A DNA stretch of 64,000 nt. It comes from Cellulomonas sp. C5510. GTDB taxonomy: Bacteria > Actinomycetota > Actinomycetes > Actinomycetales > Cellulomonadaceae. This document shows positions 26,924-40,381 of this stretch, in pieces. Where the stretch lies: assembly GCF_019797765.1 (NCBI RefSeq), contig NZ_CP081862.1:2108001-2172000 (forward strand), given 5' to 3'. A model generated the notes under the pieces. That model worked only from the letters and a program-made list of their open reading frames with translations, ran no database searches and was not told the DNA's origin. The position numbers and the translations under genes are program-made. Within the stretch, counting starts at the first letter, position 1, and each line of letters begins with the position of its first letter.

Positions 26924-28456
26924 TCAGGACGTGCGGCGCAGCAGCGTGAGGTGCATCGCGTCCGTCCCGTGGACGTGCGGCCAGAGCTGCGCGTCCTCGC
27001 GGGCCGGCAGGTCGAGCCCCGGGGCGGTGCCGTGCAGCACCGCCGGCGCGTCGAGCACCTCGGTCTCCAGGCCCGCCCGGCGGGCGGCGCGGCGCGCGTC
27101 GACCACCGCGAGGCTCGTCTCCGCGAGGACCGGCGAGCACGTCACGTACGCGACGACTCCCCCGACACGCACCGCGCGCAGCGCCGAGGCCAGCAGCTCG
27201 CGCTGCAGCGCGCCCAGCGCCGCCAGGTCCGCGGGGGTGCGCCGCCAGCGCGACTCCGGGCGCCGGCGCAGCGCGCCCAGCCCGGTGCACGGGGCGTCCA
27301 GCAGGACGCGGTCGTACCCGCCCGGCTCGTCGTCGCCGACCTGGCGCCCGTCGCCCACCCGCACGTCCTCGACCGCTCCCTCCGGCGCGGCCGCCAGCGC
27401 CTGGCGCACGAGCCGGGCGCGGTGCGGCTGCACCTCGTTGGCGACGAGCCGGGCGTCCCGCTCGCCGGCGAGGGCCGCCAGCAGCGCGGCCTTCCCGCCG
27501 GGGCCGGCGCAGAGGTCGAGCCAGCGGGCGTCGGGGCCGTCGAGCGGCGCGTCCGCGAGGGCGAGCGCCACGAGCTGGCTGCCCTCGTCCTGCACGCCCG
27601 CCCGTCCCGCCCGCACCGGCGCGAGCGCCGCGGGGTCGCCGCCGCCCGCGAGGGTGACCGCCGTGGGCGCCCAGCGGCCGGGCGCGGCACCGTCCCCGGC
27701 CGCGGTGAGCAGCTCGTCCTGCGGGACCAGGCCGGGCCGGGCGACGAGGGTCACGCGGGGCGCCTCGTTGTCGGCGGCGAGCAGCGCCGGGAGCTCGGCG
27801 GCGTCGCGCCCGTGACCGACGAGCGCCTCGCGGAGCGCCCGCGTCACCCACGCGGGGTGGCTCTCCACCACGGACAGGCGGGCGACCTCCGCCGCGGTCC
27901 CCTGCTCCTGGGCCGCCGCGTCGTCGCCGACCCGCGCCAGCCAGACGTCCAGCGGCTCCCGGGCGACGGCGCGCAGCACGGCGTTGACGAACTGCGCGGG
28001 ACCGGCGCCGACCCGCTCGCGCACCAGCCCGACAGTCTCCGACACCGCCGCGTGCGGCGGCACCCGCATGCCGAGCAGCTGGTGCGCGCCGAGGCGCAGC
28101 GCGTCCAGCACCGGCGGGTCGACCCGGTCCAGGGGGCGGCCGGCGCACTGCGCGATCACCGCGTCGTACCGGCCGCGCAGCCGCAGCGTCCCGTACGCCA
28201 GCTCCGTGGCGAAGCCGGCGTCCCGGCCGCGGATGCCGCGCTCGCGCAGCAGCGGCGGGAGCACGAGGTTGGCGTAGGCGTCCGAGTCGGCGACCGTCCG
28301 CAGCACGTCGAACGCGACGGTCCGCGCCGGATCCGTCCCGCGACGCCGCTCGGCGGGTGCTGCCGCGGTGCGCCGGCGCGGGCCGCGACCACCGCCCTGG
28401 GTGCCCTGGCCGCCCTTTCCGCCCCGGGGGCCCCGGGCTCCCTGCGCCGCGCTCAC
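26924..28456 (-). CDS. rsmB: 16S rRNA m5C967 methyltransferase RsmB
   Basis: The 510-residue protein has an N-terminal NusB-like RNA-binding domain (about 40-180) and a C-terminal SAM-dependent Rossmann domain. The latter has [19 protein letters not shown], the catalytic [18 protein letters not shown] and [13 protein letters not shown] with the second cysteine. The first 40 residues are Gly/Arg-rich and unusual. The GTG start overlaps the fmt stop (GTGA). Confidence 0.93.
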   Translation of the reverse strand: MSAAQGARGPRGGKGGQGTQGGGRGPRRRTAAAPAERRRGTDPARTVAFDVLRTVADSDAYANLVLPPLLRERGIRGRDAGFATELAYGTLRLRGRYDAVIAQCAGRPLDRVDPPVLDALRLGAHQLLGMRVPPHAAVSETVGLVRERVGAGPAQFVNAVLRAVAREPLDVWLARVGDDAAAQEQGTAAEVARLSVVESHPAWVTRALREALVGHGRDAAELPALLAADNEAPRVTLVARPGLVPQDELLTAAGDGAAPGRWAPTAVTLAGGGDPAALAPVRAGRAGVQDEGSQLVALALADAPLDGPDARWLDLCAGPGGKAALLAALAGERDARLVANEVQPHRARLVRQALAAAPEGAVEDVRVGDGRQVGDDEPGGYDRVLLDAPCTGLGALRRRPESRWRRTPADLAALGALQRELLASALRAVRVGGVVAYVTCSPVLAETSLAVVDARRAARRAGLETEVLDAPAVLHGTAPGLDLPAREDAQLWPHVHGTDAMHLTLLRRTS

Positions 28457-29394
28457 GCCGCGTCCTCGCCGAGCACCGTGCCGGGCGCGAGGCGGGCACC
28501 GCGGGCCCAGTCCGGCGCGGGCATCGCGCGCTTGCCGGCCGGCCGGACCTCCTCCAGCCGGACCGCGTGCGTGCCGGTGCCCACGAGCACCTCGCCGCGC
28601 CCGGCCCGCAGCTCGCCGGGGCGCAGGTCGGTCACCGCGGGCTCCGGCCGCACCGGGCCGAGACCCAGCCGGGACCCGTCCGGCAGCGTCGTCCACGCGC
28701 CCGGGGCCGGGGTGCAGCCCCGCACCCGCCGGTCGACCGCCATCGCGGGGTGCTGCCAGCGCACCCGGGCGTCCTCGGTGGTCAGCCGCGGGGCGAGGCT
28801 GACGCCGTCAGCGGGCTGCGGGACCGGCGTGAGGATGCCCTCCTCCAGCGCGTCGAGGGTCCGCACCAGCAGCCCGGAACCGGCCTCCGCCAGGCGCCCC
28901 AGCAGGTCGCCGGCGGTGTCGCGCGGGCGGATGGTCTCCGTGAGCGTGCCGTACACCGGGCCGGTGTCGAGGCCGGCCTCCAGCCGGAACGTGCTCGCGC
29001 CGGTCACCTCGTCGCCCGCGATGACGGCGTGCTGCACCGGGGCCGCACCCCGCCAGGCCGGCAGCACCGAGAAGTGCAGGTTGACCCACCCGTGCCGCGG
29101 CAGGTCGAGCAGCGCCGCCGGCACGAGGTTGCCGTACGCCACGACGGGAGCGGCGTCGGGCGCCAGCTCGGCGAGCCGCGCCCGGACGTCCTCGTCCCGC
29201 AGGGTCGCCGGCGTCAGCACCTCGATCCCCGCGTCGAGCGCCCGCTGCTTCACCGGGCTCGCGGCGAGCGTGCGGCCGCGGCCGGCGCGGGCGTCGGGCC
29301 GCGTGAGGACCGCGACGACCTCGTGGCGGGAGGCGATCAGGGCGTCCAGCGAGGGCAGCGCCACCGCGGGCGTCCCGGCGAAGAGCAGGCGCAT
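28453..29394 (-). CDS. fmt: Methionyl-tRNA formyltransferase
   Basis: The 313-residue enzyme formylates initiator Met-tRNA. It starts [20 protein letters not shown] and has the formate-transfer signature [20 protein letters not shown] and the [19 protein letters not shown] segment. The C-terminal OB-like domain is present. ATG 29394 is used; a GTG two codons earlier is possible. It is the usual neighbour of rsmB and priA. Confidence 0.95.
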   Translation of the reverse strand: MRLLFAGTPAVALPSLDALIASRHEVVAVLTRPDARAGRGRTLAASPVKQRALDAGIEVLTPATLRDEDVRARLAELAPDAAPVVAYGNLVPAALLDLPRHGWVNLHFSVLPAWRGAAPVQHAVIAGDEVTGASTFRLEAGLDTGPVYGTLTETIRPRDTAGDLLGRLAEAGSGLLVRTLDALEEGILTPVPQPADGVSLAPRLTTEDARVRWQHPAMAVDRRVRGCTPAPGAWTTLPDGSRLGLGPVRPEPAVTDLRPGELRAGRGEVLVGTGTHAVRLEEVRPAGKRAMPAPDWARGARLAPGTVLGEDAA

Positions 29395-29405
29395 GGACAC
29401 CGATC

Positions 29406-30026
29406 CTAGGCCGTCGGGGGCAGGACCCCGCGGGCGGCCAGCTCGGCGCGCAGCCCCGCCGCGCCGGTGAACAGCACCGACTGGAACCCCTCGGTGGCCG
29501 CCGCGGCCACGTTCACCGCGCTGTCGTCGGTGAACAGCGTGCGCGCCGGGACCAGCCCGTGCCGCTCGGCGAGCAGCCGGAACACGCGCGGGTCCGGCTT
29601 GGCGACCCCCTCACGGCCCGACACGAGCACGGCCTCGAGCCGGTCGACCACCGGCGCAGCGGGCGCCGCGTGGTGGAACGTCTCGGCGGACCAGTTGGTC
29701 AGCCCCAGCACCCGGACGCCGGCGGCCCGCAGCTCGTCGACGACGGCCGCGCTGCCCGGCACGGGCCCGGGCAGCGACAGGGGGAACCGCTCGACGTACA
29801 GGTCGAGCGTCGCGACGTGCTCCGGGTGGGTGCGGGCGACCTCCGCGCGCGCCTCCGCCCACGGCCGCCCGGCGTCCTGCCGGTGGTTCAGCTCCGCGAA
29901 GCCGACGTCCGCGAAGAACCGCTCGACCTCCGCCTCGTCCAGCACCCCCGCGAACGGCAGGACGGGGTCCCACCGCACCAGGACGTTCCCCAGGTCGAAC
30001 ACCACCGCGTCGACGGCGCCACTCAC
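29406..30026 (-). CDS. HAD-IA family hydrolase
   Basis: The 206-residue protein has the four HAD motifs: [13 protein letters not shown] with the nucleophilic Asp, [16 protein letters not shown] with the lysine, and FTDDSAVNV. The cap resembles YihX/epoxide-hydrolase-type HAD phosphatases. Its GTG overlaps the priA stop and it lies 11 nt upstream of fmt, so it is inside the operon. Its substrate, probably a small phosphoester, is not evident. Confidence 0.88.
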   Translation of the reverse strand: MSGAVDAVVFDLGNVLVRWDPVLPFAGVLDEAEVERFFADVGFAELNHRQDAGRPWAEARAEVARTHPEHVATLDLYVERFPLSLPGPVPGSAAVVDELRAAGVRVLGLTNWSAETFHHAAPAAPVVDRLEAVLVSGREGVAKPDPRVFRLLAERHGLVPARTLFTDDSAVNVAAAATEGFQSVLFTGAAGLRAELAARGVLPPTA

Positions 30027-32221
30027 AGCATCTCCTCCGGGTCGAGCCGCACCCGCACCGTCCCGCCCTCCCGGCGGGCGCTGCGCACGGCCAGGGACGC
30101 GGCGAGCGACCGGGCCAGCGCCCGGCCCTCCGCCACGGGGACCCGCACGAGCGTGCGCACGGGCGGGTCGAGCGAGTCGTCGCCCGGCAGCGGCACCGGG
30201 CCCAGCACGTCGGCACCGGGCGGCAGCTCGACGCGGGCGAGCACACCCGCCACCACCTCGCGCGTCCCGGTCAGCTCCGCCACGCGGACCGCCGGCGGCA
30301 GGCCGACCTCCGTGCGCTCCGCGAGCTCCCGCTCCGCGAGGCCCGCGGGGTCCCACCGCACGAGCGCCTGGGTCGGGCGCTCGGCCCCGTCGCCGACGAG
30401 CAGCACCACGCCCCCGTCGGACCCCGCCCGCACGAGCGCCGCCGCGGCGAGCCACCGGCGCAGCGCGTCCTCCGTGGCGCGCAGCGACGTGGACCCGGTC
30501 GTCACCGCCGCGTCCAGCAGGACGGCCGCCGCGTAGCCGGCCGGCGCGACCGGCTCGGCACCCGGGGTGGACACCACCAGGGCGGGCCGGTCCGGGACCT
30601 CCGCCAGCACGCCGCCCGCGGAGCGGGCCCCCGACGTGCGCACCGTCGCCCCGGGGAACGCCCGCCCCAGCTCCTCCGCCGTACGGTCCGACCCGACGGC
30701 CACCGACCGGAACGTGCCGTTCCCGCACGCGTCGCACCGCCACCGCGTCGCGAGCCGCCCGCACCACCCGCACTGCGCCGTCCCGTCCCCGGACGGCAGC
30801 TGCAACGGGCCGTGGCAGTGGCCGCAGCGCGCGACCTGACGGCACCGGGCGCACGCCACCGCCGGCAGGTAGCCGGCCCGCGGCACCTGCACGAGCACGG
30901 GACCGTGCGCCAGGCGCTCGCGGATGGTGCGCCACGCCTCCCCCGGCAACCGGGCGGCGGCCGCGGCGCCCTCGCGGGCCAGCTCGACGCTCGTCAGGGC
31001 GCGCACCCGCGGCGTGCGGGCGCGCACCACGGCCCGGTCGGCGCTCACGGGGCGCACCCAGCCGGACGCGACGAGCGCCTGCACCTCGACCGACCGGCCG
31101 TGCGCGGCCAGCAGCAACGCGCACCCCTCGGAGTCCGAGCGCAGTGCCAGCACCTCGCGCACGTGCGGGTAGGGGGCGCGGGGCTCGGCGTGCAGGTCGT
31201 CGCCGTCGTCCCAGCACACCGCCAGACCGAGGTCCCGCACGGGCGCGAACGCGGCCGCCCGGGTGCCGACCACCACCCGCGCGAGCCCCCGCAGCGCCGC
31301 GAGGTACGACCGGTACCGGCGTGCCGGGCCGTCGTCCGCCATGAGCCGCACGTGGGAGGCGTCCGTGCCGTCCGGCGTCCACGCGGGCACGCCCGCGGCC
31401 TCCAGGGCGGCGCACACGCGGTCGACGTCGCGGGCGTCCGGGACCACCACGAGGGCCCCGCGCCCGCTCGACAGGGTCGCGGCGACGGCCTGCGCCACGG
31501 CGTCCGGCCACCGCTCCCCCGCCGGCCCCGGCAGCGCGGACCACGCGGCGCGCGGCGCACCGCCCGCGGCGAGGTGCGCGAGGAACGCCCGGCCGCCGCG
31601 GAAGGGCGCCCAGGCGGCCCCGGCAGGCGCGGGCTGCTCGGCGACGGGCGCGGTCGGGTCGACGACGGCACCCGGCTCGGCCGGCGCCGTGGCGGCACCC
31701 GGCTCGGCCGGCGCCGTGGCGGCACCCGGGCCCGCCGGGGCGCCGGGCACCTCGCTCTCCGTGCGGGCGTGCCGCGGCGGGATCGCGAGCCGCAGCACGT
31801 CGGGCAGCGTGCCGGCGTACCGGTCCGCGACGGCCCGGGCGAGCCGCGCCACCGCCGGGGTCAGCACCGGCTCGGGCGACACCACGCGGCGCAACGGCAC
31901 GAGTCCGCCGTCGTGGTCGGCCTCGGCGACGCGCTCCAGCAGGTACCCGTCGACGTCCTGCGCCCCGAACCGCACCTTGACGCGCGTGCCCGGCCGGGCG
32001 GCCGCGTCGAGCGTCGCGGGGACCAGGTACTCGAAGGGACGGTCGAGGTGCGGCGGCGAGAGCTCCACGGCCACACGGGCGACCGGCAGCGTCCCCGCCG
32101 GCTCGACGTCGACGTCCCGGGCCCGGGCGCGCCGTCGCGGACGGGCCGGCGCGTCGAGCCCCGCGAGCACGGGCTGCTCGGGGACGCCCGCCGGTTGCCC
32201 GCCCGCCGGGGCGCCGGTCAC
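30023..32221 (-). CDS. priA: Actinobacterial PriA-like primosomal protein N' (helicase-degenerate)
   Basis: The 732-residue protein has the PriA DNA-binding 3' domain (VARVAVELSPPHLDRPFEYL) and the zinc-binding block with eight cysteines (CARCRQVARCGHCH and CGWCGRLATRWRCDACG). Canonical helicase motifs are missing: there is no Walker A loop, and the DEEH box is replaced by WDDGDDLH. This loss is typical of actinobacterial PriA, which is annotated as probably lacking helicase activity. A linker around residues 164-185 has Pro/Ala/Glu repeats from a DNA duplication. It lies 5 nt after metK. Confidence 0.9.
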   Translation of the reverse strand: MTGAPAGGQPAGVPEQPVLAGLDAPARPRRRARARDVDVEPAGTLPVARVAVELSPPHLDRPFEYLVPATLDAAARPGTRVKVRFGAQDVDGYLLERVAEADHDGGLVPLRRVVSPEPVLTPAVARLARAVADRYAGTLPDVLRLAIPPRHARTESEVPGAPAGPGAATAPAEPGAATAPAEPGAVVDPTAPVAEQPAPAGAAWAPFRGGRAFLAHLAAGGAPRAAWSALPGPAGERWPDAVAQAVAATLSSGRGALVVVPDARDVDRVCAALEAAGVPAWTPDGTDASHVRLMADDGPARRYRSYLAALRGLARVVVGTRAAAFAPVRDLGLAVCWDDGDDLHAEPRAPYPHVREVLALRSDSEGCALLLAAHGRSVEVQALVASGWVRPVSADRAVVRARTPRVRALTSVELAREGAAAAARLPGEAWRTIRERLAHGPVLVQVPRAGYLPAVACARCRQVARCGHCHGPLQLPSGDGTAQCGWCGRLATRWRCDACGNGTFRSVAVGSDRTAEELGRAFPGATVRTSGARSAGGVLAEVPDRPALVVSTPGAEPVAPAGYAAAVLLDAAVTTGSTSLRATEDALRRWLAAAALVRAGSDGGVVLLVGDGAERPTQALVRWDPAGLAERELAERTEVGLPPAVRVAELTGTREVVAGVLARVELPPGADVLGPVPLPGDDSLDPPVRTLVRVPVAEGRALARSLAASLAVRSARREGGTVRVRLDPEEML
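31667..31729. repeat. 27-bp tandem repeat in priA
   Basis: A 27-bp unit occurs twice (31667-31693 and 31694-31720), with a partial third copy. On the minus strand it codes for a nine-residue unit of the type EPGAATAPA in the linker before the degenerate helicase core. It keeps the reading frame. Confidence 0.8.
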
Positions 32222-32226
32222 GTCGG

Positions 32227-33432
32227 TCAGGACAGCGCCGCGCGCAGGGCGTCCGCGCGGTCCGTGCGCTCCCAGGTGAAGCCGGGCAGCTCACGCCCGA
32301 AGTGCCCGTACGCCGCGGTGCGGCGGTACACGGGTCGCAGCAGGTCGAGGTCGCGGATGATCGCGGCGGGGCGCAGGTCGAACACCTCGCGGATCGCCGC
32401 GGTGAGCCGGGCGTCGGGGACCTCGCCGGTGCCGAACGTCTCGACGTACAGCCCCACGGGGTGCGCCTTGCCGATGGCGTACGCCACCTGCACCTCGCAC
32501 CGCCGCGCCAGCCCGGCCGCGACGACGTTCTTCGCCACCCAGCGCATGGCGTACGCCGCGGAGCGGTCGACCTTCGACGGGTCCTTGCCCGAGAACGCGC
32601 CGCCGCCGTGGCGCGCCATGCCGCCGTAGGTGTCGACGATGATCTTGCGACCGGTCAGGCCGGCGTCACCCTGCGGCCCGCCGACGACGAACTGCCCGGT
32701 CGGGTTGACGAGCAGGCGGTACCCGTCGGTGTCGAGGTCGATGCCGGCCTCGGCGAGCACGGGCGCGACGACCTCGGAGGCGATCGCGGGCTCGAGCTGG
32801 GTCTCGAGCTGCACGCGCGGGCCGTGCTGGGTGGACAGCACCACGGTGTCGAGCCGGACCGCCCGGTCACCCTCGTAGCCGATGGTGACCTGCGTCTTGC
32901 CGTCCGGGCGCAGGTCGGGGACCACGCCCTCCTTGCGCACCACGGCGAGGCGCTCGGCCAGGCGGTGGGCCAGCCAGATCGGCAGCGGCATGAGACCGGG
33001 GGTCTCGTCGCTGGCGTAGCCGAACATGAGGCCCTGGTCGCCGGCGCCCTGCAGGTCGAGCGGGTCGTGGTCGTCCGCGTCGTGCCGCGACTCCCACGCC
33101 TTGTCGACACCCTGCGCGATGTCGGGCGACTGCTGCCCGATGGACACCGAGACGCCGCAGGAGTCGGCGTCGAAGCCGATCTCCGAGGAGGTGTAGCCGA
33201 TCCCGCGCACCACCTGCCGGACGATCTGGGGGATCTCGACGTAGGCGCTCGTGGTGACCTCGCCCGCCACGTGCACGAGGCCGGTGGTCACCATCGTCTC
33301 GACCGCCACGCGGGCGCCGGGGTCCTGCTCGAGGATCGCGTCCAGGATCGCGTCCGAGATCTGGTCGCAGACCTTGTCCGGGTGTCCCTCGGTGACGGAC
33401 TCGGACGTGAAGAGGCGCATGTCGGCGGTCAT
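32227..33432 (-). CDS. metK: S-adenosylmethionine synthase
   Basis: The 401-residue enzyme makes SAM from methionine and ATP. The motifs are complete: [36 protein letters not shown] (methionine-binding loop) and the P-loop-like [22 protein letters not shown] 33432 is used, with a GTG two codons upstream possible. It sits between coaBC and priA, a common actinobacterial order. Confidence 0.97.
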   Translation of the reverse strand: MTADMRLFTSESVTEGHPDKVCDQISDAILDAILEQDPGARVAVETMVTTGLVHVAGEVTTSAYVEIPQIVRQVVRGIGYTSSEIGFDADSCGVSVSIGQQSPDIAQGVDKAWESRHDADDHDPLDLQGAGDQGLMFGYASDETPGLMPLPIWLAHRLAERLAVVRKEGVVPDLRPDGKTQVTIGYEGDRAVRLDTVVLSTQHGPRVQLETQLEPAIASEVVAPVLAEAGIDLDTDGYRLLVNPTGQFVVGGPQGDAGLTGRKIIVDTYGGMARHGGGAFSGKDPSKVDRSAAYAMRWVAKNVVAAGLARRCEVQVAYAIGKAHPVGLYVETFGTGEVPDARLTAAIREVFDLRPAAIIRDLDLLRPVYRRTAAYGHFGRELPGFTWERTDRADALRAALS

Positions 33433-33461
33433 GCGCACAGGCTATCGGGCCGCGCCGACGC

Positions 33462-34676
33462 TCAGCGGCCGAGTCTGTCGACCACCGCGTCCCAGAGCCC
33501 GTCGGCGACGGCGTCCTTGGTCCCCTCGACGTGCGCGACGACCTCGCCCGACCCGTCCAGCACGGTCACCGCGTTGTCCTCGGTCCCGAAGCCGAGCCCG
33601 CCGCCCACCGCGTTGACCGCCAGCAGGTCCGCTCCCTTGCGGCGCGCCTTCTCGCGTCCGTGGTGCAGCACGTCGCCCGTGGCGTCCCCCGTCTCGGCCG
33701 CGAAGCCGACGACGACCTGCCCGGGCCGGGGCGGGTCCGCCACGAGCCCGGCGAGCACGTCCGGGTTCTGCACCAGCTCCAGCGGCGCGACGGTGCCGTC
33801 GGCGGACTTCTTGATCTTGTGGTCGCTGCCGGCGGCGGGGCGGAAGTCGGCGACCGCCGCGGCCATCACCACCACGTCGGCGTCGACGGCGCACTCCCGC
33901 ACGGCGTCCTGCAGCTCGGCGGTCGTCTCCACCGGGACCACGCGCACACCCGCGGGCGGCCTGACCGCGAGGTTCGCGGCGACCAGCGTGACGCGCGCGC
34001 CGCGGGCCAGCGCCGTGCGGGCGAGCGCGACCCCCTGGCGCCCGGACGACCGGTTGCCGAGGAACCGCACCGGGTCCAGCGGCTCGCGGGTCCCGCCCGC
34101 GGAGACCACGACCGTGAGGCCGAGCAGGTCGGGAGTGCGCGGCGTGCCGTCGGCGTCCACCAGCGCGAGGGCGGCGTCGACGACCGCCTCGGGCTCGGGC
34201 AGCCGGCCCGGACCGCTGTCGGCACCGGTGAGCCGGCCGCTGTCGGGGTCGAGCACGTGCACGCCCCGCTGCCGCAGGGTGGCGACGTTCGCACGCGTCG
34301 CGGGGTGCTGCCACATCTCGGTGTGCATGGCCGGCGCCATGAGCACCGGGCACGTGGCCGTCAGCAGCGTCGCGGCCAGCAGGTCGTCGGCGCGGCCGGA
34401 GGCGGCACGCGCGAGCAGGTCCGCGGTCGCCGGCGCGACCACGACGAGGTCGGCCTGCCGCCCGAGGCGCACGTGGGCGACCTCGTCGACGTCGTCGAAC
34501 ACCTCGGGCGTCACCGGGTGCCCGGACAGGGCCTCCCACGTGGCGCGCCCGACGAACTCCAACGCGGCGCGCGTGGGCACGACCCGGACCTCGTGGCCCG
34601 CCTCGGTGAGGAGGCGCAGCACGTGCGCCGCCTTGTACGCGGCGATGCCCCCCGCGACGCCCAGGACGATGCGCAC
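33462..34676 (-). CDS. coaBC: Phosphopantothenoylcysteine decarboxylase/synthase
   Basis: The 404-residue bifunctional flavoprotein makes phosphopantetheine for coenzyme A. The N-terminal CoaC half starts GVAGGIAAYKAAHVLRLL and includes the PAMHTEMWQHPATRAN loop. The CoaB half has SAGGTREPLDPVRFLGNRSS and the KIKKS substrate lysines. GTG start at 34676, 16 nt after the rpoZ stop. Confidence 0.96.
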   Translation of the reverse strand: MRIVLGVAGGIAAYKAAHVLRLLTEAGHEVRVVPTRAALEFVGRATWEALSGHPVTPEVFDDVDEVAHVRLGRQADLVVVAPATADLLARAASGRADDLLAATLLTATCPVLMAPAMHTEMWQHPATRANVATLRQRGVHVLDPDSGRLTGADSGPGRLPEPEAVVDAALALVDADGTPRTPDLLGLTVVVSAGGTREPLDPVRFLGNRSSGRQGVALARTALARGARVTLVAANLAVRPPAGVRVVPVETTAELQDAVRECAVDADVVVMAAAVADFRPAAGSDHKIKKSADGTVAPLELVQNPDVLAGLVADPPRPGQVVVGFAAETGDATGDVLHHGREKARRKGADLLAVNAVGGGLGFGTEDNAVTVLDGSGEVVAHVEGTKDAVADGLWDAVVDRLGR

Positions 34677-34692
34677 GCCGCGCCCCGGGGTC

Positions 34693-34959
34693 TCAGCCCT
34701 GGTTCTGGGCGGTGACCGTCAGGAGGCCGGCGTCGATCTCGCGCATCGCGATGGACAGCGGCTTCTCCTGCGGGCGGGTCTCCACCAGCGGGCCGACGTA
34801 CTCGAGCAGGCCCTCGTTGAGCTGGGAGTAGTAGGCGTTGATCTGGCGCGCGCGCTTGGCCGAGTAGATGACCAGCGCGTACTTGGAGTCGGCGCGCTCC
34901 AGCAGGCGGTCGATCGGCGGGTCGGTGATGCCGATGGGCTCGGCGACGGTTCCGGACAC
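34693..34959 (-). CDS. rpoZ: RNA polymerase omega subunit
   Basis: The 88-residue subunit assists beta' folding. It contains the family signature [20 protein letters not shown] followed by [14 protein letters not shown]. Start GTG 34959 gives normal length. It lies between gmk and coaBC, the widely conserved gmk-rpoZ-coaBC order. Confidence 0.95.
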   Translation of the reverse strand: MSGTVAEPIGITDPPIDRLLERADSKYALVIYSAKRARQINAYYSQLNEGLLEYVGPLVETRPQEKPLSIAMREIDAGLLTVTAQNQG

Positions 34960-34994
34960 GGTGGCTCCCGTTGTCGAAGGGTGGGGACTGCCCG

Positions 34995-35570
34995 TCAGTC
35001 TACCGCGGCCGGCAGGCCCATCAGGGCGACCAGCTCGTCCGTGGCGCGGCGCACGTCGTCGTTCACGATCACGTGGTCGAACTCGGACTCCGCGGCCATC
35101 TCCACCTCGGCGGTCGCCAGCCGGCGGGCGCGCTCCTCGGCGTCCTCCGTGCCGCGCCCGACGAGCCGGCGCACCAGCTCCTCCCTCGAGGGCGGCGCGA
35201 GGAAGACGAACTGCGCGTCGGGCATGGTCGTGCGGACCTGCCGCGCACCCTGCAGGTCGATCTCGAGCAGCGCGGGCTCCCCGGCGGCCAGCCGGTCCTC
35301 GACGGGCCGCCGGGGGGTGCCGTAGCGGTTCCGGCCGTGCACGACGGCCCACTCCAGGAGCTCGCCGTCCGCCACCATCGCGTCGAACTGCTCGGGCGAC
35401 ACGAAGTGGTAGTGGACGCCGTCCACCTCCCCGGGGCGCGGCCGACGGGTGGTGGCGGAGACCGAGAGCCAGACCTGGGGGTACCGGGCACGGAGGTCGG
35501 CGGACACGGTGCCCTTGCCGACGGCGGTCGGTCCGGCGAGGACGGTCAGCCGGGCGCGCGGCGTCGTCAT
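34995..35570 (-). CDS. gmk: Guanylate kinase
   Basis: The 191-residue enzyme phosphorylates GMP. The P-loop GPTAVGKGT is at 13-21, followed by the GMP-binding [20 protein letters not shown] segment and [13 protein letters not shown]. The P-loop has Thr-Ala in place of the more common Ser-Gly, a change seen in other actinobacterial sequences. ATG start. It follows the mIHF gene by 63 nt. Confidence 0.95.
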   Translation of the reverse strand: MTTPRARLTVLAGPTAVGKGTVSADLRARYPQVWLSVSATTRRPRPGEVDGVHYHFVSPEQFDAMVADGELLEWAVVHGRNRYGTPRRPVEDRLAAGEPALLEIDLQGARQVRTTMPDAQFVFLAPPSREELVRRLVGRGTEDAEERARRLATAEVEMAAESEFDHVIVNDDVRRATDELVALMGLPAAVD

Positions 35571-35633
35571 GCGGTCTGGTGCTCCTGGAGTTGTACGACC
35601 CTCAGCGGGCCGGGGACGGGGCGTGCGACCGGT

Positions 35634-35945
35634 TCACCCGAACCGGTCGACGAGCGCCTTCACCTGGTGCGGACCGAGGCCACGCACCCGGCGGGTCTCC
35701 GAGATGCCGATCTCGGAGATGATCTGGCGCGCCTTGACCTTACCCACTCCCGGGAGGGACTCGAGCAGGGCCAGCACCTTGAGCTTGCCGATCGTCTCGT
35801 CCTTCTGACCCTGGGCGATGACCTCGGACAGCGAGCCCTGCGAGTACTTCAGCCGGTTCTTGACCTCCGCACGGGCCTGGCGGGCGGCCGCCGCCTTCTC
35901 GAGAGCCGCTGCGCGCTGCTCGGGGGTGAGAGTCGGAAGTGCCAC
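35634..35945 (-). CDS. mihF: Actinobacterial integration host factor (mIHF)
   Basis: The 103-residue nucleoid protein has a long N-terminal helix (LTPEQRAAALEKAAAARQAR) and a C-terminal helix-two-turn-helix DNA-binding region (LPGVGKVKARQIISEIGISE). mIHF bends DNA and is essential in mycobacteria. The GTG at 35945 matches the conserved family N-terminus VALPTLTPEQRAA; an in-frame ATG further upstream would add a non-family leader. Gene order pyrF-mihF-gmk-rpoZ is as in M. tuberculosis apart from the PE/PPE genes. Confidence 0.93.
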   Translation of the reverse strand: MALPTLTPEQRAAALEKAAAARQARAEVKNRLKYSQGSLSEVIAQGQKDETIGKLKVLALLESLPGVGKVKARQIISEIGISETRRVRGLGPHQVKALVDRFG

Positions 35946-36203
35946 GTGAGTCACCTTCTCATCACTGTCGGGAGGCAGGGACATGGAACATACGCGATCC
36001 GCTGGGCCGCGGTGCGACGCCGCACCAGGGCCGGCGAGGACCCCATCACCCGAGGATGGCACGCCCCGCCCGTCCCGGCACGTTCCGGCAGCGTGTCGGA
36101 CGAAATCCCTCGCGCCGCCCACGCCCCCGGACCGGCCTCCACGGGGTCTCCCGGCCGTCCGCGGCGCGGGGCACGGCACCGGTCCGGCACCTCCACCGAC
36201 GGC

Positions 36204-37057
36204 TCAGCGCAGCGCCCGCCCGGCCTCGTCGGCCGCCCGTCGCGCGGCGTCCCGCAGCGCACCCGCGTCCGGCCCGGCGGCGAGCACGCCGCGCGAGCTG
36301 GACGCCAGCACCGCCGGGCGCGCGTCGCCGAACACGGCCGCGAGATCCGCCGCGCCGGCGCCCTGGGCGCCGACGCCGGGCGCGAGGAGCGGGCCGCGCA
36401 CGGCGGCGAGGTCGACCCCGAGACGCGCTGCCGCGTCCCCGACGGTGGCCCCGACGACCAGCCCGGTCGACCCCAGCGAGCCGCCGTGGGCCGCGAGCTC
36501 GGCGGCGTTGGCGGCCGTGGCCTCGCGGGCCACCCGGTCCGCCACGGCGACGCCCTCCGCGTCCCGGGCGTGCTGCACGGCCGCGCCCTCGGGGTTGGAG
36601 GTCAGGGCGAGCACGAACAGCCCGCGCCCCGTGGCGAGCGCGGCGTCCACGGCCGGCGCCAGGGACCCGAACCCGAGGAACGGGGACACCGTCAGCGCGT
36701 CCCCGGCGAGGGGCGAGCCGTCGCGCAGGTAGGCGTCGGCGTACGCGGCCATCGTGGAGCCGATGTCGCCGCGCTTGGCGTCGACGACCACGAGCGTGCC
36801 GGTCTCGCGGCCCGCCGCGACGACCTCCTCGAGGACCGCGACCCCGGCGGCGCCGTGGCGCTCGAAGAACGCCGACTGCGGCTTCACGGCGGCGACCCGG
36901 CCGCCGACGGCCTCCATGACCGTCAGCGCGAACCGCCGCACGCCCGCGGCGCTGTCCGGCAGCCCCCACGCCTCGAGCAGCGAGGTGTGGGGGTCGATGC
37001 CGACGCACAGCGGACCGTGCGCCGCCATCGCCTCCGCGAGGCGGGCGCCGAACGGCC

Positions 37058-37061
<4 letters not shown>
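36204..37061 (-). CDS. pyrF: Orotidine 5'-phosphate decarboxylase (group 2)
   Basis: The 285-residue enzyme makes UMP, the last step of the operon's pathway. It has [18 protein letters not shown], the catalytic [20 protein letters not shown] and [11 protein letters not shown] of the group 2 (longer) PyrF subfamily found in actinobacteria. The GTG overlaps the carB stop (GTGA). It is the last gene of the pyr operon; 258 bp follow before the mIHF gene. Confidence 0.96.

Positions 37062-40380
<3,319 letters not shown>

Positions 40381-40381
<1 letters not shown>

Noticed and set aside
30023..32221. priA as a pseudogene
   Set aside because: Loss of helicase motifs could suggest decay, but the frame is open over 732 codons, the zinc cysteines are intact and the same loss is typical of actinobacterial PriA.
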